From positions 496,001-560,000 of the forward strand of contig MJGA01000020.1 in NCBI GenBank assembly GCA_001910725.1: a stretch of 64,000 nucleotides of DNA. Direction: 5' to 3'. Below the pieces are notes generated by a model. The model was given only the letters and a program-made list of their open reading frames with translations. It did not search any database and was not told the DNA's origin. Below are positions 49,145 to 60,843 of the stretch, in pieces (within the stretch, counting starts at the first letter, position 1; the number at the start of each line of letters is the position of its first letter). The translations under genes and the position numbers were made by a program. The stretch is from Phanerodontia chrysosporium. Taxonomy: Eukaryota > Basidiomycota > Agaricomycetes > Polyporales > Phanerochaetaceae.

Positions 49145-50616
49145 CTAAGCTAGAGCACCCCACAAGCCAAGGCCGGTAAAGAAGGTTCCGAGTCCCAGTA
49201 CGAAACCGATGTACGCAGTAGTGTGCACACCGATGCGGGGCAAGATAAGAGGCGTGTAGATGAGGTTCAAGAACAAATTCAGCAAGACAATGCATGGGAA
49301 AGCAATGATGAATGGGCGATCATTCGATGGTGGACGAGCGAAGCTGGAGATCGGTAGCGAAAGCGAGGAGTTGAGGTACGACGCGGATAGCGTCAGCGTG
49401 ATTCCGGTGGACAGCAAGATAGAGTCAATGCGTTGAAGACAAGAAACGAACACAGGAATTTTCTGCCACGGGTCTTTAGCAAATGTACGAGTGGTGGGAA
49501 AGGAGACACGCACGATTGGGGGCAGACCGTAAATTTCCTCCACGTCCTCCCGGTCCTTGAGGTTCACAAGCTGCTCAAGGTCTTGGTCAACAGCGGCACG
49601 TATCGCATCCTCGAGTGTCTTGGGGACGCTGGAGCCCGCCTTCGGAGTCTCTGTGCGCGGGCTGAGCGGAAGTGCCTCTTCGAGGTCGGGCGAGAGCAAG
49701 TTAGTCATGCTACCGCCCGCACTGCCTTGCGCAAGGACTTGTGAGACGCGGTCCTCGGGAACCATGACATTGCGGTAGAGCGCCAGCTGCGCGTAGCTCT
49801 GCCAAATGCCAACCGCGACGTCGATGGTTGCCCAGCCTAGGGACACCCACCAGACGCGGTAGAAGGCGGGGTCGTGCCATGTCGTACGGTCGTGCGTCAT
49901 GCCGGCGCGAATGTGAAGGATGGGCAATGATGACAGCCGGAAGACGTTGTACAGAAGGACGTGCACGATGTTGAACACGAGCGTGACGACTACCGGGGAG
50001 AGCCCGTCGAACAGGTAGGAGACCAGCACGAATATGGGCGTGCGTATAAGATAGGCAAGCGACCATAGCGCGGATGAGACGAGGAAGTATTGCACCGATG
50101 GAGGATAGTATGGTGGATGTGGCTCTGATGGATATTCCTTGTATTTCCAAAAGAGACGAGGAGCGTACGCCAGGAATCCGAGAAGCAAAAGCGAGCTGAG
50201 GGGCACAAATGTGTACATCGCTAGCACACGTCTGTACGAGCCTGTCCAGACGTCAGGCTGCTGATCGCTGAAGTAGCATTACAATACGCACCGGTGTACA
50301 GACCCTGCTCCTCAAGCGACCACTCAATAGCTTCTGGATCATCTTCCACGACGTCCCCAATACCGCTCTCCTCCTCTGGCACCTGATTGAGCTGGGAATC
50401 ACGTCTCCATACCTCGGGGCTGGATCGCCGACTGGGACGTGGGGTCAGGGCTGCACTGGGATCTTGCACATCGACAGATCCGTATTTCGACGCTGCAGGG
50501 CCCTGTCGCTGGCTGTCCAGGAGGGCTCGGTGCCCATCGTTGGCTTCGTCGGCGTTTTGCTGATGGCTGGAGGCGGTGTAGACAGATGAAGCACCGTTTC
50601 CTCTTGACCGCGACAT
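49145..50616 (-). CDS. Conserved fungal multi-pass membrane protein, unknown function
   Basis: Exon 1 starts at 50616 (MSRSRGNGASSVYTASSH) with a disordered acidic cytosolic N-terminus ending EAIEWSLEEQGLYTG. A GTGCGT intron ending GGACAG joins it in phase to SYRRVLAMYTFVPLSSLLLL. About eight membrane segments follow, including QYFLVSSALWSLAYLIRTPI, GLSPVVVTLVFNIVHVLLYN, RVWWVSLGWATIDVAVGIWQ, PFIIAFPCIVLLNLFLNLIY and AYIGFVLGLGTFFTGLGLWG. A cytosolic loop of about 90 residues carries Ser/Pro sites and an acidic helix (LEQLVNLKDREDVEEIYGLP). There is no transporter signature that I can name. Total length is about 480 residues. Confidence 0.85.
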
Positions 50617-51629
50617 GGCGACTGTCTCGGTTGATGTCGTCGTTGCAGACCGCGCGGCCCGCTCACAACGATCTGTTCGTGGCAGACATGGCGAGCTGAG
50701 CTGTCCAGAGAAGTGGTGAAGATATCGAATCAACTCAGGGTTGCGGCGGAAAGGTGTAATTTATTGCCGGACGCAATAAGGGGTAAGAAAGGGGTAAGAC
50801 AGCGTGACAAGCATGACTTACACAGAGATAACACTTGCTTGTATCAGGTAAGTAAGTGCGCCTTACCTTTTCGTAATCACTTGAGCACGCCTTTGTATTA
50901 TCTCAAGTCCAAACCATAATCTCCTACTATTATGAGCGTGCTCGCCATTGTGGACACCGACGCTCTCATCGTCTAAAATATTGCGCAACAGACCCGAGAA
51001 CCCCACCGACTCGAAGCTGTCGTAGGCCCTCCATTTAGATGCTTCGCCGCCGGCTGATGGCTTCTGCGCTCTAGGTTGTTGGACCAGTGGCCGGACTGGG
51101 GATGTCCAGCACCTGCTGTATTGCACCCTGGATCAGCTTCTAGAAACTGGACAGAACAGACGGCTCTCGACGTCCGTAGGGGCCAGGTACTATGCAGTGT
51201 GACTTCCCGCTAAACTCCGTCTGCAGAACCGGAGTACTAAAGACACCGAACTGAAATGCCCCTCGAGTACTGGTCCTCAAGCGACGTCCTTGAGCTTCGC
51301 AAGACGACATCCACACAGTTGTTCTACGACAGTTACCGTATATGAGTGTGAGTGTCATGATGTGTCTCAGTCTGATAGGCTTCATCTCATCACTACGCAA
51401 CGCCACCCGCTGATGGCGATAACATATTCACAGGCCGTATATACGCTCGGAGCGCTTGGCCACCGTAGTCCAGCTCCTCCCGCTCATATGGCAGTGTGCT
51501 GAGACAGACATTTGTCTCAGGGATAGTGCTCGATCGCAGCGGTTGAGGTGCGCAAGGATACCCGACCCAACAACCGCAAGTTCCTGAACGACTTCCATCT
51601 TCACAGACCGAACCCTGCAACCAGAGTGC
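50617..51629. other. Divergent intergenic region, no gene supported
   Basis: About 1 kb separates the starts of two divergent membrane-protein genes. Reading frames of 65-88 codons here have no features. Confidence 0.4.
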
Positions 51630-53644
51630 ATGGCCGCGCTATACCTTCACCAAGCCCTGTTCGCCAATGATACCCCACCCCCTACTGCGCAACCGCACAG
51701 GCACAGTCACAGCGCCCATGAGCTCTCGTTGTCTGGAGTGACTTTACGCACATCTACCTCCGAATGTTCACACCCAACCGAGCCGCTCCTTAACAGCCCC
51801 TATGTACCGTCCGCTGCCTACCAGGACATCCTCTCCCAACAGCCTGTGTTGTCCGAGTCGAATCGGACTTCATGGACGACAGGACTGTCGCTCTCAGGCG
51901 ACCCTGTGACTGCGAGCGAGCGAAAGCATCATTGGGAGCGCCATGTGCGTGCAAATCTGCGCCGCTTGCGATGGGCGAAGCGCGTTCTGAAGGCCATCAT
52001 TGGTACGTCTCCAGATTGTAAATGAGGGGTCGTACAGCAGAGCTGACAGCATGCCACACCAGCCGGATGGGGCCTGTATACAACGGTCCGCTACTTTGTC
52101 GCCTTCACTATTTATTCAGCACGGGATCGCCGAATTGCCTTGCTGGTGCTTGGCACTGCCTCCGCTCTATCCCTTGCATCCACATTGTCAACTTTCCTTC
52201 TATCATTTTTCCTCCAAGACGCGCGACGACAACACGAATTACATTCATTACATGTTCGAATCTCTGCTCTCCTCAGCCTTGCAGCGTCTGTATTGCTACT
52301 CGGACCGGCCGTCGCCAACATAGCATTCGTGGCTCAATGGAGACGTTCAGCTGATCCTGGTTTGTCAGTGCAAGGGCGCTGCCATTGGGACATCGACGTT
52401 CTCTGGATGGGCACGGGATTGCAATGTGTCGGCAACAATGCTGTAGCGTGGGGGTCATGGCTTGCTGGCTCCATCGTACGACTGGTTCTCACCGCGTTGA
52501 TACTCGTAAGCAATAGACTTAGGGATTCACTGGCTCGGAGACGCTGAAAACCTATTCGTAGCTTGCCTATCACGGCGTATCACACCGGTACCTTGCCATC
52601 CGAGCCCCAAGGCGACGGAGGGGTGGGCGAACACATTCGCACTCGATGACTTTCGGCACGGGAGCGGAGACGCTCAGCTCAGCTTCCACCCGAAGTCTGC
52701 ACACGATGGTTTCCACGTCCACGACACCTGTTGTTGCACCACGAATGCTGCGCAAGGACTCAACCAACTCGGAAAGCGACCTCACGCACGAGAGCGGCCT
52801 TACAGCGTACTCCACCCTTTCCCGGTCTCGTCCACTGCGACGATCCCAGTCCCGCATCAGCTCGGACCATCTGTCAGTAGACGGGCGGCCAAGACACAAC
52901 CGCCCGCTGAGCGCGGATCGTTCACTACTATCCTCTGACGGCCACGGCGGTATGACCATTCGCTTCGCCCAAGACTTCGACACCGCGTCACCAGGCTCGT
53001 CAGCGGAAAATCTTTCTTCACCTGCACCGGAGACGGGATCTTCGCTTTACGGCAACACGACAGGTGCACACGCTCCCGTCGACACGCCTGGAATACCGCC
53101 GGGGACAGGTGAGCAAGGTACCGCGGAGCCAGAGAGGCATGTCGCGTCTCAGGAGGAGATGGAGATCTTCGTTGAGCGTTTCCGCGCCATGATGGAGCAA
53201 GTCGCGCGGGAAACCGAGGCTGGGCTCGAGCTAGCGCAACACGACGCGGACGGACGATTCGCCGAAGAAACGATCCCCTCGCCAAACGACGAATACTACT
53301 CCCTTAACGATGACGATACGGACTACATTCCTGTGGTGGGCAAGATTATCCAACGGATGCCGACCATCGAGTCGCTAGGCTCGCGCGAGATGATGAGCCT
53401 CGCGAGCGTGCCGCTCGGCGGCGACCGCTCCGTGCACACGCTCTCACGACCACCTACCCGCGCAAACACGCTTACGATGAGCGAAGTCGCAGGTACGCCG
53501 TCGGTCAGCCGCAGCAATAGCATCACCGCCAGCGTCGTGCTCGCCAACTCGCCTATCGAGGCTCCTTCTCCGAGCAGCGAGTTCTTCTACGGGCGTGCGC
53601 GGACTCCGGATGCGCTGAATGGAAGTAGAGGCACAGCCCAATGA
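51630..53644 (+). CDS. Four-TM membrane protein with long cytosolic Ser-rich tail, unknown function
   Basis: Exon 1 (51630-52002) encodes a disordered N-terminus (MAALYLHQALFANDTPPPTA) and a basic amphipathic end (HVRANLRRLRWAKRVLKAI). Exon 2 starts at 52063 in phase (GWGLYTTVRYFVAFTIYSA) and carries membrane segments IALLVLGTASALSLASTLST, ALLSLAASVLLLGPAVANIA and WGSWLAGSIVRLVLTALIL. A GTAAGC/CGTAG intron joins it to LAYHGVSHRYLAIRAPRRRR and then a 330-residue tail with many SP/TP sites. The tail contains a coiled region (SQEEMEIFVERFRAMMEQVA) and ends near 53644. The architecture suggests a plasma-membrane or organelle protein with a regulatory tail. No family name is justified. Confidence 0.82.
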
Positions 53645-55550
53645 TCCACTGCCGGCGCTGCGAGACGTCGAGTGGTGCAGATAGTGCGGCAGGAGCGGGA
53701 CGCGACACGGAATGGACTCAACATGGATTATGAGGACACGTACTTACGATGAGCCTTGATGATAGACGGATACCCGTGCGGAATACACTGGGAACGGTTC
53801 AACTGATATTGCAGGCTAGTCAGGGCCTTGAGTCGTCAGGACCTTTGAGAAGCGAAGAAGCCAGGGTCGCAACCTTCAGGACTGATTGGTAATTCCACTG
53901 TCGCTCAGATGCAATCCTCGATAACGGGCATGGTCGCGGGTGAGTGCATGAAAGGTACCCCTCTCCGTGAATAAAGCGCAGATGACCGTGTCTCGACCAG
54001 ATAGTAGGCATAAACCGGCAGTAGCACCTACTATGTCAACACGGGGCATACTGCCCGTTTTCGACATTGCGCCTCACAAGCAATTGCCACCTGTTCTTAG
54101 TCCCTTTATGGCCACCTAGTCATTGCCAGCTCCTGAGTTCTAGCCTCACTTGGTAGGGTCCGATAGCCTTGAATGAACGTTGACAGTCGTTGATCAAAGG
54201 TATGCTCGAAGATTTTAATGATTCACTTGAAGTTCATGTATCACCTCATGGTGAGCAAGTGCCATCGCCCACGTCTGTCTACACTGGTGCGTTTGGTATC
54301 CCTATGTCAGGTAGTCGGACCAAACCTATTGCAAGCATCAATCGAATCTGCACATGGTGCGTTACTAATTCCCTCCGCCTCGCGATTTGGCTGATGTTCG
54401 AACGCGTTGCGTCGCAGAATATCACTCGAATTTTCAACACTCAGGCGTCCCGCATATCGGGCCTTGCCGTGCAGTGCCCCATGTAATCGGGTCCGCCAGT
54501 ATGGCACGAACGGATAGCGCTCGAGTGGCAAACAAAGTTATATCCGGGCGTTGGCAGGCCTGTGCAATGTGAGCGGATTGCACCGTGCGGCGCGGTAGGC
54601 GGTGATATCGTTTACGTATACCTTGTATTTCACAGACAGTCCTAACCTGCATTTAAACACTTTAGAGTATGTCCGCCCAAGCCGCTGCCTCTCGACCGCT
54701 GTCAAACTCTCCGACCGCTGGACCGTTCGCCGGGCATGAAACTGGAGAGCTTTCAAGAACGACGCGCACAATCAACGTGACGGCGAGTCGTTTTGTCAGG
54801 TGGTTTCAGACATGCACACAGTTAGCCATGAGTTAGGCATGCCTGGAACTGCATGTCCCGCCAAATCGATGCTTCAGTTCGTACTATAGCCGCTCAATGA
54901 GACGTCGGAATCTCTCTGGCCGTCATCATCGGGAATAAAAGCCTCCCAGGCGAGTGCGCCTTGTACACATATTTGTCACACGAGTGCATAGCCTACCGGG
55001 CTTTGTTTGCGCTGTGTGTCCGCGTCGGGAATGCATTGGCTACCTCGAAGTCAGGTACCGCAATCACGCGCCTTCCACACAGGGATCGCCTTAGAATCGG
55101 AAGCTATATACGAGGCGGCGCATGCTCTGCCTTGAGGTTGTCACCCGGTTTGTGCCCCTGTTTTCTTCGTGCCAACCTACCGCAGGCGAGCAGCGGAGGA
55201 AGGCCTGGACACCATGCCCGACGCACCATGGCTAGCATTGCACGCTTCTCTACGCCCGCTCGGCGACCTGACCTCGGAGTCCAGACCACTGCGCCAGTAC
55301 AGAAATGACGTCGTGGGGCCTGGAAACGGTCCGATGAAAGGGTCCTTCCTGCATTATCGGTGCGGCCACCCGCGGGACATCGTGCGGACAAATTATAAAT
55401 TACGCTAGTGCTGCAGTAAGTGAGACAAATCCGAATTCAGAATACATGAAAGCTAACGCGGCGGCCGGCCGCTCACGAAAGAACCAGTGACCATGGGGCT
55501 AGCTGCGAGCATCGCCACTGTGGGGTAAGGGTCACTTCTGCTGAGAAGAG
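53645..55550. other. Gene-poor stretch, nothing convincing
   Basis: Only short frames (60-115 codons) without domains occur. Base composition is close to balanced, unlike the GC-rich genes. No terminal repeats or reverse-transcriptase or transposase motifs were recognised. Confidence 0.4.
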
Positions 55551-55912
55551 CTAGTGCGGGAATGCAGCATCAGCACTCTGACCGCAGTCGGTGATTGCGT
55601 TGCGGGAGCATACATACACCGGTACGTAGATACAAGGGATACCGCGGCGTTCACAGTTGGCGCATGTCGTGCGCCCATCACACTTGAGTTTACGACCTGC
55701 ATTGCGGGTCAGTAATGACAAAGTGCTGCCGGAGACGATGCGGGCGATGTTCTGACCTCTGCAAAATGAACAAGCCATCGGCGTCCGTCTAGGTATCCTA
55801 GGAATATCGCCCTCCTGCTGCCGTCCTGGTGCGGGATTGCTGACCTACGCCGATAGGCTTAGCTAATACGCACAACAATAGCTCTGACAAAACTCACCTG
55901 AGTCTCACTCAT
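55551..55912 (-). CDS. Very short Zn2Cys6 fungal-type DNA-binding protein
   Basis: Exon 1 (MSETQ) at 55912 has a GTGAGT donor. After GGCGTAG exon 2 reads VSNPAPGRQQEGDIPRIPRR and TPMACSFCRG, and a GTCAGA intron ending AATGCAG leads to RKLKCDGRTTCANCERRGIP. The Cys pattern C-x2-C-x6-C-x5-C-x2-C-x6-C is a complete binuclear zinc cluster as in Gal4-type regulators. Translation then runs CIYVPVYVCSRN and stops at 55551; an alternative donor GTATGT right after VPV would splice to something not found. If the stop is real, the protein is about 90 residues with no activation or middle homology domain, which is unusual. It is either a stand-alone DNA-binding peptide or the remnant of a larger regulator. 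Confidence 0.65.
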
Positions 55913-58022
55913 GGTGTCGCGATGTAGCCTGCGCTAATGAGGGGTCGGGGGCCGACAGTGAAGGGAGTAGTGTTGCACTAGGCAGTCCTTCCCGGCCTAT
56001 ATAGACTTGAGCGCAGGCGCCACTGGTCGAGTATAGCCCTTCGCGGAAAGTCCAAGCAAAATCTGGAGTTGTGGTGATGGGCTACCTTCCAATCAGCGTG
56101 GATTCGCTACATGCAAACAGCCCAGAACAGACAGCGCGGCAACCTGTAGATCAGATCCGGGGCAAAGGAGCCATAGGATACTGCCCTGCACAGGTCTCCT
56201 CTGCGCATGCTCTTGGTAGCCACTTCTTCTGCATGCCGCCCTGGTACAAGGCGCTCGACGGGTGCTGGAACAGACGATAGAGGATTCGCGTCCGACCGAG
56301 GCCGTTGCGCAGTAATAACCGCAGGCAATCGGCGAAGCCTCCTCCCACTGCGACTGTCGACCGTAACGCAGGGAAGGTTCTGGGCTGGCTATCCTAAGTC
56401 TTGGGATTCGAGGGTCGTACATGGGACATGACATGCAGCGTTCACTTGGCAGTATTCAAATTGACAAGCCCGAGGGTCGTGCAAGTCGCTGAGGCTCGAT
56501 ATCAGTATAGAGACGAGGTTCGGCAGCAATACCACACCTACAATGCACAGACGCCGTGATATATGGTTCTTGACAGTGCTGGGCGAGGCACAGAACGAGG
56601 CACGGTTTATGCGGTCGGTCGGAGATGCATGAGATCGTGCTCCGTCGGTGCGGGAGCGGCTGCCGAGAAAGGTAACCGTTGTGGTTTGGAAACAACGACG
56701 CACCAGTCCGAATGGGTGCTCCGAAAAGGCGATATAGACATTCCAGCCAGTGGTCTCTGGCAGCAGCCCGCGTTCACCCTACCACCTCTGTGAATCCCTC
56801 CACTGTCTTTGAAGTCACGACACAATTTCATTCTCCGTTCCAAACGCGATACGATGGATGAGTTTTTATAATGTCGGCTCCCCACGGCGACATCTTGCGT
56901 CACCGTGCATCTCGCCTGCATCAATCTCGTGTCAGACATGCGAGTCAAGCTCGTTGTTGTCATGTGCAGACCGCGGCAACAGCGAACTGCCGAGGGCACC
57001 AACCTTTCTGCCCCCGCTGAGTGGGTATATCGATCGTATCCGAGGCTGCACTGCGATGGTTTGCGAGGGTTGCAAGCCTGAGGGTCCGCTCTTCCTGCTG
57101 CCCGCAGTTATGGCATAGGCCAGGCTATCTGACAGCACTGTCTGTCGCCCCTGAGCCACCACAGAGCGTCCCCAGATTGCGTGTGCTTGGTGATCCGGCC
57201 AAGGCTCGCGGCGCCCCTCTCGCGCGGTAGAAGCTGCGGCCTGCGTAGCACTGAACGAGAAGAGCGCGCGAGCAAGCATGGGCGCATCAGCCACAGCGAC
57301 TCCCGCAAACGCTGGACCGGAGCTTTCAAGACCAACGGGCGGTCCAATTTCGGAGAGCACGTCGCGGGTGTCGGCCGCCCGCGCGGGAGGGCCTGTCGAG
57401 CTGCCACAGCCTCGCCTATCTCCGTTTGTATTGCTCCACAATAGCACTGTTGCACGGTTCAGCAGCGGATGGGTCCTCGATACGTGCCGAGAGCTACTCA
57501 CCGTGTACCGAAGCTCCCGTCGCAGTGGCATCTCCCATCCCGCGCACTGAGACCCCGTTTACGTGTCCGGTGGGTACCGCCTCGAGAGAAATGAGCGGCT
57601 ACTTATCGTACGGAATGCAGCGGACACGCACCATACACATAGCAGCCCCGGGCCTGCACGTTCATCCTACGTTCAGCCGCCTAGATTTGCTACTGCGGCG
57701 GCGGCTCCGCAGCTGCCTGTCGTATCCTTCACGGCAGATATCGCCCCCCTGCGACGCATCGGCATATACTTGCGCATCTCGATCTGCCACGAAAACCTGT
57801 CTTCTTTCGCGTAAATCAGGCCCGAGTCGCCATGCGGTGCGCTTGTCACCACAGACGCCAGCGTACATCGACTCGCGTAGCACGTACGCCATGGAGCAAT
57901 GGTAGGCATGCTGATTAGAGTGTACATAAATGCTACAAGAGACAGATCCCATTAGTAATACAATGTGTAGCCGGGATATCGGTAGGGAATGTGGACCAGG
58001 AGGTATGCCGTCATGCACGAGC
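55913..58022. other. Gene-poor stretch, nothing convincing
   Basis: A 199-codon minus frame at 56932-57531 and others overlap in different frames without domain or membrane support. A degenerate gene cannot be excluded. Confidence 0.35.
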
Positions 58023-60233
58023 CTAGTCGTCAAGGACCTCCTTGAAACCCTTCTCGCTATCGACCTCACCCGGGATTTCATCAAGCTATCCCGAGATTGT
58101 CAGCTCACGGTGAAGCAAGGACAGAGAAAAAATGACACCAACCTTGTCAAGATCCTCAAGGCACTCGCCGATAATCTTGATTGCCTTCATTAGGTCGTCT
58201 TCAGAAATAGTAAGAGGTGGAGCAAAGCGGATACTGTGAGAAGATTGAGTGAACATCTCAGACACATTACGGCGAAGGTAACGTACATGTTGACGTGCGT
58301 GGGCTTCGCGAGCACCCCGCGGCTCTTCAGAAGCAGGCAGAACTGCCAAGCGGTCCGTCCGCGCGTACTCTTTTCCTCATCGATGACGACGGCGTTCAAA
58401 AGTCCGCGACCGCGGACGGTCTTCACCAGGGGCGACTTGATCGCGGCAACGCCGGCGCGGAATTTCTCTCCCAGCGTGTACGCTCTCTGCGCGAGGTCCT
58501 CCTCGACGAGGACGTCCAGCGCCGTCATCGCCACCGCACATCCCAAGGGGTTTCTGGTATTTTGCAGAAAATTAGTGAGCGTCTAACACGGAAGGATGAC
58601 AGCTACGTACCCGCCGTAGGTACTTCCATGTTCACCGGGGCGGATGCATAGCATCACGTCCCGGTCAGCCAGGACCGCAGACACGGGGTACACTGAGACA
58701 CAGATCAGTTACCCGGGGTTGCATGAAAGTGGGCGGGACACGTACCTCCACCCGACAGTGCCTTCCCGAGAAGGACGACGTCCGGACGGATGTTCTCGTA
58801 CTCGTACGCCATCATCTTGCCGGTACGGCAGAGACCCTGCGGGACAATCAGTGATTTCTAATAGGGCCAGTCAACGGAACATACCGTTTGGATCTCGTCA
58901 CAAATCAAGAGCACCTTGTGCTTCGTGCACAACTCGCGCACCTTTGCCAGGTATCCTGCTGGCGGGACGACGATCCTACCGTGCGATGAGCAGCGGTCCG
59001 GTATGCAGGTAGCAGCACTTACCCAGCCTCGCCCTGAATCGGCTCGACAAGGAAGCCCGCGACCTTGGGGCCGTAGAGCTCCAAGGCACGCTCCAGATCG
59101 GAGATTTCGCCATAGCGGATGGTCTTGACGGCACCATTGTCAACAAAGGTGGGACCTACACCTTGCAAGTAGGGTCCGAATCCCGTGCGGCTCTCCGGGT
59201 CCGTGCTCATGCTGGGATCATTTGACTAAATCAGTAACTGTCACAACACACATATTGCAGTAGCTGCAGATGCAACAAACCTTATAACACCAATAGTCCG
59301 GCCGTGGAAATTGCCCTCGACGCTGAAGACGATAGCTTCACCCTCAGGAACACCTTTCTTCTCATATGCCCACTTGCGGGAGAGCTTGATGGCCGTCTCG
59401 ACTGCTTCAGCACCTGTGTTCATGGGGAGTACCATGTCGAAGCCAAACATGGAGGTGACCTTCTGCGCATATCTGCCGAAGACGGAGTTGTAGAAGGCGC
59501 GTGATGAGAGGGTGAGCTTCTGCGCCTGCTCGACGAGAGTCGCGACGATTCGTGGATGGCAATGCCCCTGTATGCGTCGATCGTCAACGAACTGTAGGGC
59601 TTGTTCCTCGGAGTAGATCACGCACCTGGTTCACGGCACTGTTCAAAGGGTGAAACGAAAGGTTATGCGCTGTCATTCATGCTGAGAAGTAATCGGTACG
59701 CACGAATACGCCGAAAGCATATCAATGTACTCATTGCCCTCCGGATCCCATACTCTGTGGCAGGCGCATCAGATCCAGCTTCTGCGAAGCCGTCGGCGAA
59801 AGTCACTCACTTTGCGCCCTTCGCGCGTTCGAATACAATCGGGAGCGGATGATAACTGGGCGCAGCAAACAGAGACCGATCAGTCCCAGCGTCTCACAGA
59901 CGATACAAGAGGAAGAGCGAACTACTACTGTCAACTGGGGCCGACATCCTGGCGCTATCCAGACATCCGCTCGGACTTGGCCTCGGGCAGCCGTGCACCA
60001 GGTCAGATACTATAATATCAAGGAAGGCGACCTCTGTGCCCCATCACTTCCACAAACGGACATGCCACTCACTTGTGCGCGCTGTGCTCGTGCTCAAGGT
60101 GAATCACATCCGCCGAGCTCAGGTGGACGCTCCCTTTCCCGTGGCCGTTTCCGTGGCCGTTCTTATGGCCGTTCTTCGCGGAACCGTGTGTGGTGGTGTC
60201 TGCGGGAGTCTGGGAGGTAGCGGTGGGAGCCAT
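58023..60233 (-). CDS. CAR2: Ornithine aminotransferase
   Basis: This PLP enzyme converts ornithine and 2-oxoglutarate to glutamate semialdehyde and glutamate in arginine catabolism. The start at 60233 gives an odd N-terminus with Asn-Gly-His repeats ([15 protein letters not shown]), then [15 protein letters not shown]. Family blocks follow: [114 protein letters not shown] with the Schiff-base Lys, [18 protein letters not shown] and [15 protein letters not shown]. The last exon ([20 protein letters not shown]) ends at 58023. About ten short introns are present. There is no mitochondrial presequence, so it is probably cytosolic. The gene is intact. Confidence 0.95.
60139..60176. repeat. Short 12-nt tandem repeats inside the OAT coding region
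   Basis: Three imperfect copies of CCGTGGCCGTTT encode the Asn-Gly-His repeat near the OAT N-terminus. Such a repeat can change length between strains. Confidence 0.6.
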
Positions 60234-60843
60234 GGCTGTCTGTGGTACAGGTTGCGGGTGAGAGAGATGTGCGAGAGGGCGGTGATGGTAGTGTGAGGTC
60301 AAGTCAATCGCAAAGGCCGCTCCGCATTCACAGAGCCAGGTCAGTCCTCCGGCTAAATAAGGCAACCGCCCCCCGGAGCTAGGTACGGATCATAGCGCCT
60401 ATTCGCCGCGTCCGCCACCAGGCCCAAGTGCCGACGCGATCCAGGCTGCCTGGACTTTGCTGCATACGACGGCGCAGAGCAGCACGACATCGACCGCGAG
60501 TGAGTGAGCAAGTCTGTTGCGGAGATCGCTACATGCAGAATAATACAGCAGATTATGGCGGAGGTTGTACGGTATCATACGTAGGTCCAGATAGATTCGT
60601 TGCGGACATTAACGACTCAGTCGATGGTATCATCCTGTCATGTGAGAGCTATCAAGCTCCGTCGGCGTAGGTCCCTTTAAATGGCCGCAGAGCACTGCAC
60701 CAGAAGAAAGGTATTGGCGGCGGGCGCGGGGTATCAACGTAGTTCAGCAGGCCATTGGCTACGCGGTCTTGGCCTGCCATCCGGGTCGAAACGAGGGTTG
60801 GGCAGCCAGTTCAGGCCGTCAGTGTCACTGCGACCAATAGGCA
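60234..60843. other. Intergenic, no gene supported
   Basis: This is the upstream region of OAT and the 3' flank of the DHHC gene. No motif was noticed. Confidence 0.4.

Noticed and set aside
50100..50130. PPYYPP in the eight-TM protein as another PPxY adaptor
   Set aside because: It lies in a short loop between membrane segments rather than a cytosolic tail, and lacks the paired-motif context.
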